64,000 nucleotides of DNA. Source: Panax quinquefolius (lineage: Eukaryota; Streptophyta; Magnoliopsida; Apiales; Araliaceae). Positions within the stretch are counted from its first letter, which is position 1. Each line of letters opens with the position of its first letter. Positions 59,449 through 64,000 of this stretch are shown here, piece after piece. The DNA is taken from assembly GCA_020205615.1 (NCBI GenBank), contig CM035160.1, positions 6,364,437-6,428,436 of the forward strand. Reading direction: 5' to 3'. Under the pieces are notes generated by a model, which was not told where the DNA came from, did no database searches, and worked only from the letters and a program-made list of their open reading frames with translations. The translations under genes were made by a program, and so were the position numbers.

Positions 59449-62400
59449 TGTGGCGCCTTGAAAATTAGGTATACGTCACCCATCTTGGGTCGCCACTTAC
59501 ATGGTACATAAATTCAAATACAACTTACTAACCTAACTGTCGGTATACAATACGACATAAACCGTGAGTTTGAATACAAATATTGTCTACTAGATATTAT
59601 ACAAACTCAAAAGGAGTCCTCATTACAACTATTATCACACTATTTCACGTAATAAATGAGGACTACTAATGCTATCCTCCGGACCATTACTCCGCTCTCC
59701 AGACTTCGTCCCAAATATGTTCTCATTTCTCAAGAGAATAAAGAAAGAAAGGGTGAGCTCAACTAGCCCAAAGAAGAAATATTATGACTAAGATAATGCG
59801 TAATAAATTATCATTAGCCTTCAACAAAGTTAAACTTATAAAATACAATGATAACCAGCTTTAAGCTGCGGCGAATATGTAATCCATTAAAAGAGTCAAG
59901 TAGAATAAAATCTACTATCTTTTAGGTTTTAAAAGGTTTTCATCAATTTTTTTTTATCATCATTGTGACTCAAACAATAAATAAACCACCACATCTAATC
60001 ATCCCCGCACTACTGGCCAAGGATTTTCATCAAATTATCAATGGTCATGACTATACCGAATCACCCCAATGGTCATAATCATACCAAAAACTATCCATCA
60101 CCGCATTACTGTGCCACCGAGGACTTTTATCACATCATTTATAACAAGCCATGATTATACTTAGAATGATCCTTGGTCATAATCATACTAAGTTCATCTA
60201 TGCACGTAAGCCAAAGATAACATAATATATCATGAGGATGATGACAATGACATAATAATTCAATAAAATAAGTTCAAGAATTATTTTATCCAGAATTAAA
60301 TAACGTCCAAATTGTCAACAAGATATCTTTTTTTGTAGAGTAAAATTCAAAAATGATCGTAAGAATATTTCCATGAAAAGATCTCGGATGAAACACAAAT
60401 ATCAAGGATATTCTACTAATTTCATGGAGTATAGAAGTCAAAGTTTTAACCAACCGGGTATAATAAAGAATGGAATAACAAAAGAAATCACCACGCATGC
60501 GGTATTTTGGCGATGACAGACAAAGTTATTCCAATGTAATAATAATAACGGAACCCGTGTCGTGAAATTCACACCGCAGGATGATCCAACAGAATAATAA
60601 ATGTTTGAATAATAAACAATGGAACCGTGTTTGATGTAAAACACACGAGACGTGATATTCCAACAAAATAATAAATGCGGAATAATAAACAATGGAACCG
60701 TGTCCTGTAAAACACACGACAGGATATTCCAACGAGAATAATAAAGAATGGAATAACGAGAAGAAGATCACCAAGTATAGGGGATTCCACGTGACACAGT
60801 TATTCCAATGAGAATAAATAAGAATGGAATAATATAAGGATTTCACCAAGTATAGGGTATCTGGCGTGATACAAGGTTATGTATAGGGTATGCCACTTTT
60901 ACGAGTAATTCCAATGAATAATAATGAATGGAATAATGAAGTTCTCTTCATGAATAAGAAAGAATAACACCCCTTACGGGTACAACAAATAATACCCTTA
61001 CCGTGTAAAAGACACTTTGGATATCAAAGTAGTGAAGTACGAATAATACTCTTCTTCTTTCTCTCTATAGATTTTCTCTCTATAGTTTCTCTATAATTTC
61101 TCTCTCAGAGTTTCAAAGAATTAAATAAAGAAAATAATGAAGGAATGAGCTTATTTATAGGAAAATAGAATGCATAGTAATTAATCCATGAACGGTCCGA
61201 TTGATTTACTTTTAATCGGACGGTCCATATTTAAAGCAAAATCTTTTAAATAAAATATCATATATTCTATTTATATAAAAATATTTTACTATGCAAACAC
61301 TATGCAACACTATGCATAATAAAATATAATATATTCTATTTATAGAATAACTTTAATAAAGTATTCATTTTATATAAAAGATGTTTCGCTTTTATTACGT
61401 TAATAATACTGAATAAAACAAATCGTCATTATCGCTATAATAATTCATATTATTAATCGACAATAATCGTGTATTCATTAGTATCACGACCACAAATTAT
61501 CCATGCACTACGGCCAAAGATAATCGTGTATTCATTAGTATCACGACCACAAATTATCCATGCACTTTACGACCAAAGATAATTGTGTATTCATTAAGTA
61601 TCACGACCACGAATTATCCATGCACTACTACCAAAGATAATTGTGTATTCATTAAGATCACGACCACAAATTATCCAATGACTACTACCAAAGATAATCG
61701 TGTATTCATTAGTATCACGACCACAAATTATCCATGCACTACTACCAAAGATAATCGTGTATTCATTAGTATCACGACCACAAATTATCCATGCACTATG
61801 GCGAAAGATAATTGTGTATTCATTAGTATCGCGACCACAAATTATCCATGCACTACTACCAAAGATAATTGTGTATTCATTAAGTATCCACGACCACAAA
61901 TTATCCATGCACTACGGCCAAGATAATTGTGTTTTCAATTACTGCATACGATGATCTAACAATCCTCGTCATAATCATACCAAGTCCATCTATGCACTAC
62001 AGTGCCACGTATTGACTTTCAACATAATATAAGCATGAGGATAATGATATAAAGAATCAATCAAATGAGATAAAGGATAAATATTAAACATTTATAATAT
62101 AATTTATCCAGGATTCAAGAATATCCCCATGTTATCAATCACTTAATAATCTCATAATCTAATATCATTAATATTATAACAATATTTTAATCACTTTTAA
62201 ATTTATAAACAATTTATCTTAATTGTTTACGCTTTACCATATAATGCATTTAATCATTCAAAAATGCCATACTCATAAAATATCATCACCAATTATCAAA
62301 TCTCTCAAAAATATGCATATACTCTATATAAGATTCTCTAGCCATAAAATCCTATTTTTCAACTTTGTTATTTCACATAACATATTTAACTCATATGTTC

Positions 62401-62617
62401 GTAAATTAAACTATTTTCATGAAAAATACCAAATCAGTCCCAAAATATTTCTTTTCTGGGATTTAGCATAATATAGTCCCATGATGAAAATATATTTTTC
62501 TAGGAATTTTAAAATTCATTTACTATTTTTCAAAAATCAATTTCTAATTAATTCCTTAAGAAATTAGCTACCTCAAGTTTAACTCCAAAAATTCCCAAAT
62601 CTTGGCAGGACCTTACA
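59449..62617 (-). repeat. Minus-strand 3' LTR of a third chromovirus-type element (3.2 kb)
   Basis: On the minus strand it begins TGTAAGGTCCTGCCAAGATT at 62617 and ends CAAGGCGCCACA at 59449. It shares long blocks with 14893-17713 and 7107-7999. It contains 'tattccattcttta' and 'ggaataata' repeats (60500-60960) and the 57-bp array at 61470-61935. The small frames around 60286-60849 are by-products of these repeats. Confidence 0.7.
61470..61935. repeat. 57-bp tandem array, about 8 copies
   Basis: Unit: 'cattagtatcacgaccacaa', then 'attatccatgcactacggcc', then 'aaagataatcgtgtatt'. One diverged copy of the unit is present at about 7686-7745, so the array grew within this LTR lineage. Because 57 is a multiple of three, frames on both strands stay open across it; these are not genes. 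Confidence 0.9.
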
Positions 62618-64000
62618 CATGTTAATGTGAGCCTCCATTTAAATTTCATGGTCAGTGGAGTTATAGAACTCCTAAGAGCGTTTTTCGTCGAAAAAATCTA
62701 AATATTGAAATAGTCATAACTTGCTCATTTTAAGTCAGAATGAGCTCATTTTTGGACAGGAGGTACTTTATACCATATACCTTTATGTCCCAAAAGGCCA
62801 GAATTTTTCTCATAATTTAAGTGGCCGAAACAGCCCCTCTAAAATCATGGCAGCAGCTTTTTCGGTTTTTGCAGCTTTACACTCCTTTGCTAAAATCAGT
62901 CCACACAAAAATCTATAACACCTTTTCTAGTAATTCCACTTGGATTAGTTAGGTAACTCATAGATATAACTCTAGGACTTAACCACACTCAAAAATTCAA
63001 AATATATTAGGAGATATGGTCAATTGAATTTCATGTTACGTTTTTCACAAAATCTGATTTTCAACTCTTTGTGATTTCTAAGAAACTTTCATGTTTTCAA
63101 ATACTAACCAACATAACTCATCATAACACTTACTAATACCACGAATACCCATGATTTTCATTAGTCCAATGCTTTTATTATGACTTTCATCATAAACCAC
63201 GTAAACTGTTCATTTTAGTTGAAGAAATATTTGAGGGTTTAAGAAATGGGTTTTGATCTTTGGGGTCAATACAAAATTCGATTTCATGCTCTAGGGTAGG
63301 CTAGGAAATCTTCAAGAATACGCCAAGAAATTTATTAATGATAGAAATATCATTCAAAATCATTACTCTCGTCCCAAGACTTGGATAGTCGTCACATTAA
63401 TACCAACTTTGACTTCTATCCCTTAACTTTGGATAAAGACCTCACAATGATACCTATCAACTTGCCATCTTCAGTCACGACGTCGCCTACAGAAAGTCTG
63501 GCTTCGGTGCATTCCACACAAGGAAGTCAACAACGAAAGGATCGGGCTCTTTACTTATGACTTGATATAACAGTGATTAACTTTAGGATTTGGTTACTTT
63601 GAATTCGTATAACAGGTTGGTTAGGAATATGAAAGCTAACAACCTTACAAAAAGAATAATGAGTAGTTAATCAATCGTTTTCAAAAATTACCTCAAAGGC
63701 AAATATTTTCAAAGAGATAAGATCGACAGGTAACGTGAAAGTGTTTATTTGAAACAACAAGATTAATAAACAGTGGAGGTAACGAAGGTTTCTCCCAACG
63801 AAGTTTCAATAGATAAATCAAAGTCTAATTTCTCCGGAGTCAAATTTAAACGTTGAGCATAAAGCAAAAGAGATAAAAGAATAGGTAGAACCCAGATTCT
63901 AATAAGGTATAGACTTCTTGAGAATTTATAATTAACTAACCCGTGCTAACCGTTCGGGTTACCCACTTTTTTGAGAAGTCACGAAAACGCTTCTTGAAAC
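62618..64000 (-). pseudogene. Internal region of the third chromovirus-type element, degraded, runs off the window
   Basis: Minus-strand reading. A polypurine-like 'aaatggaggctcac' lies next to the LTR start. Further in, at 63240-63360, is a remnant of the RT start (NKFLGVF, EHEIEFCIDPK). At about 63560-63870 is a protease-region remnant that closely parallels 12185-12480 in the first nest ('ctcaacgtttaaatttgact', 'aaattagactttga'). Many stops and frameshifts. The stretch 62640-63240 is not recognisably coding. Confidence 0.6.

Noticed and set aside
60286..60849. Overlapping minus-strand frames with repeated tyrosine-rich phrases
   Set aside because: They fall inside an LTR with repeated 'ggaataataa' motifs. 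The repeats explain both the open frames and the composition.
61585..61926. Overlapping open frames on both strands
   Set aside because: They are produced by a 57-bp tandem repeat whose length is a multiple of three. No protein family is involved.

Overview
The window is nuclear DNA of a flowering plant. It has AT-rich intergenic DNA, GT-AG introns, plant-specific gene families and dense LTR retrotransposons and MITEs. The families fit a eudicot, perhaps an asterid, but nothing here fixes the species. Single-base and few-base indels recur in several genes and repeats, so some apparent breaks could be assembly errors.

Genes, left to right: the damaged 3' end of a DNase I-like (endonuclease/exonuclease/phosphatase) gene (about 175-890, +); an intronless SPARK-type receptor kinase of the RKF3 group (1321-3210, -); an ATG18 g/h-type autophagy PROPPIN with a BCAS3 domain in nine coding exons (18910-27136, +); a histidine phosphotransfer protein of cytokinin signalling in six exons (29202-32373, +); an intronless secreted LRR protein (37120-38310, +); and a 5'-truncated, damaged WD40 gene of the LEC14B family (40109-45405, -). 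These genes do not form a pathway cluster.

Repeats fill the rest. 4894-6567 is a 1.7-kb fold-back element with a 10-bp target duplication. 7107-17713 is a nest of Ty3/gypsy chromovirus-type LTR pieces, with an outer 5-bp duplication (TGTAT) and a decayed 3-kb gag-pol core. 47571-49470 is a Pack-MULE-like element with about 190-bp terminal inverted repeats. It carries a DC1 zinc-finger exon and a second unidentified coding fragment. 50503-64000 is a telescoped nest. A Tat/Retand-like element with a 42-bp tandem array is interrupted in its 3' LTR by a minus-strand chromovirus LTR. That LTR is broken by a plus-strand LTR of the same family, giving a head-to-head 2.4-kb inverted repeat. The plus element is in turn cut just after its primer-binding site by a third, minus-strand element that runs off the window. 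Several MITEs (PIF/Harbinger-like, Stowaway-like and others) sit in introns and spacers.

No RNA gene, CRISPR array or prokaryote-like operon was seen. The most interesting items are the Pack-MULE with captured exons, the two very large inverted repeats, the chimeric LTR in the first nest, and a 33-bp copy of ATG18 exon sequence in the preceding intron.
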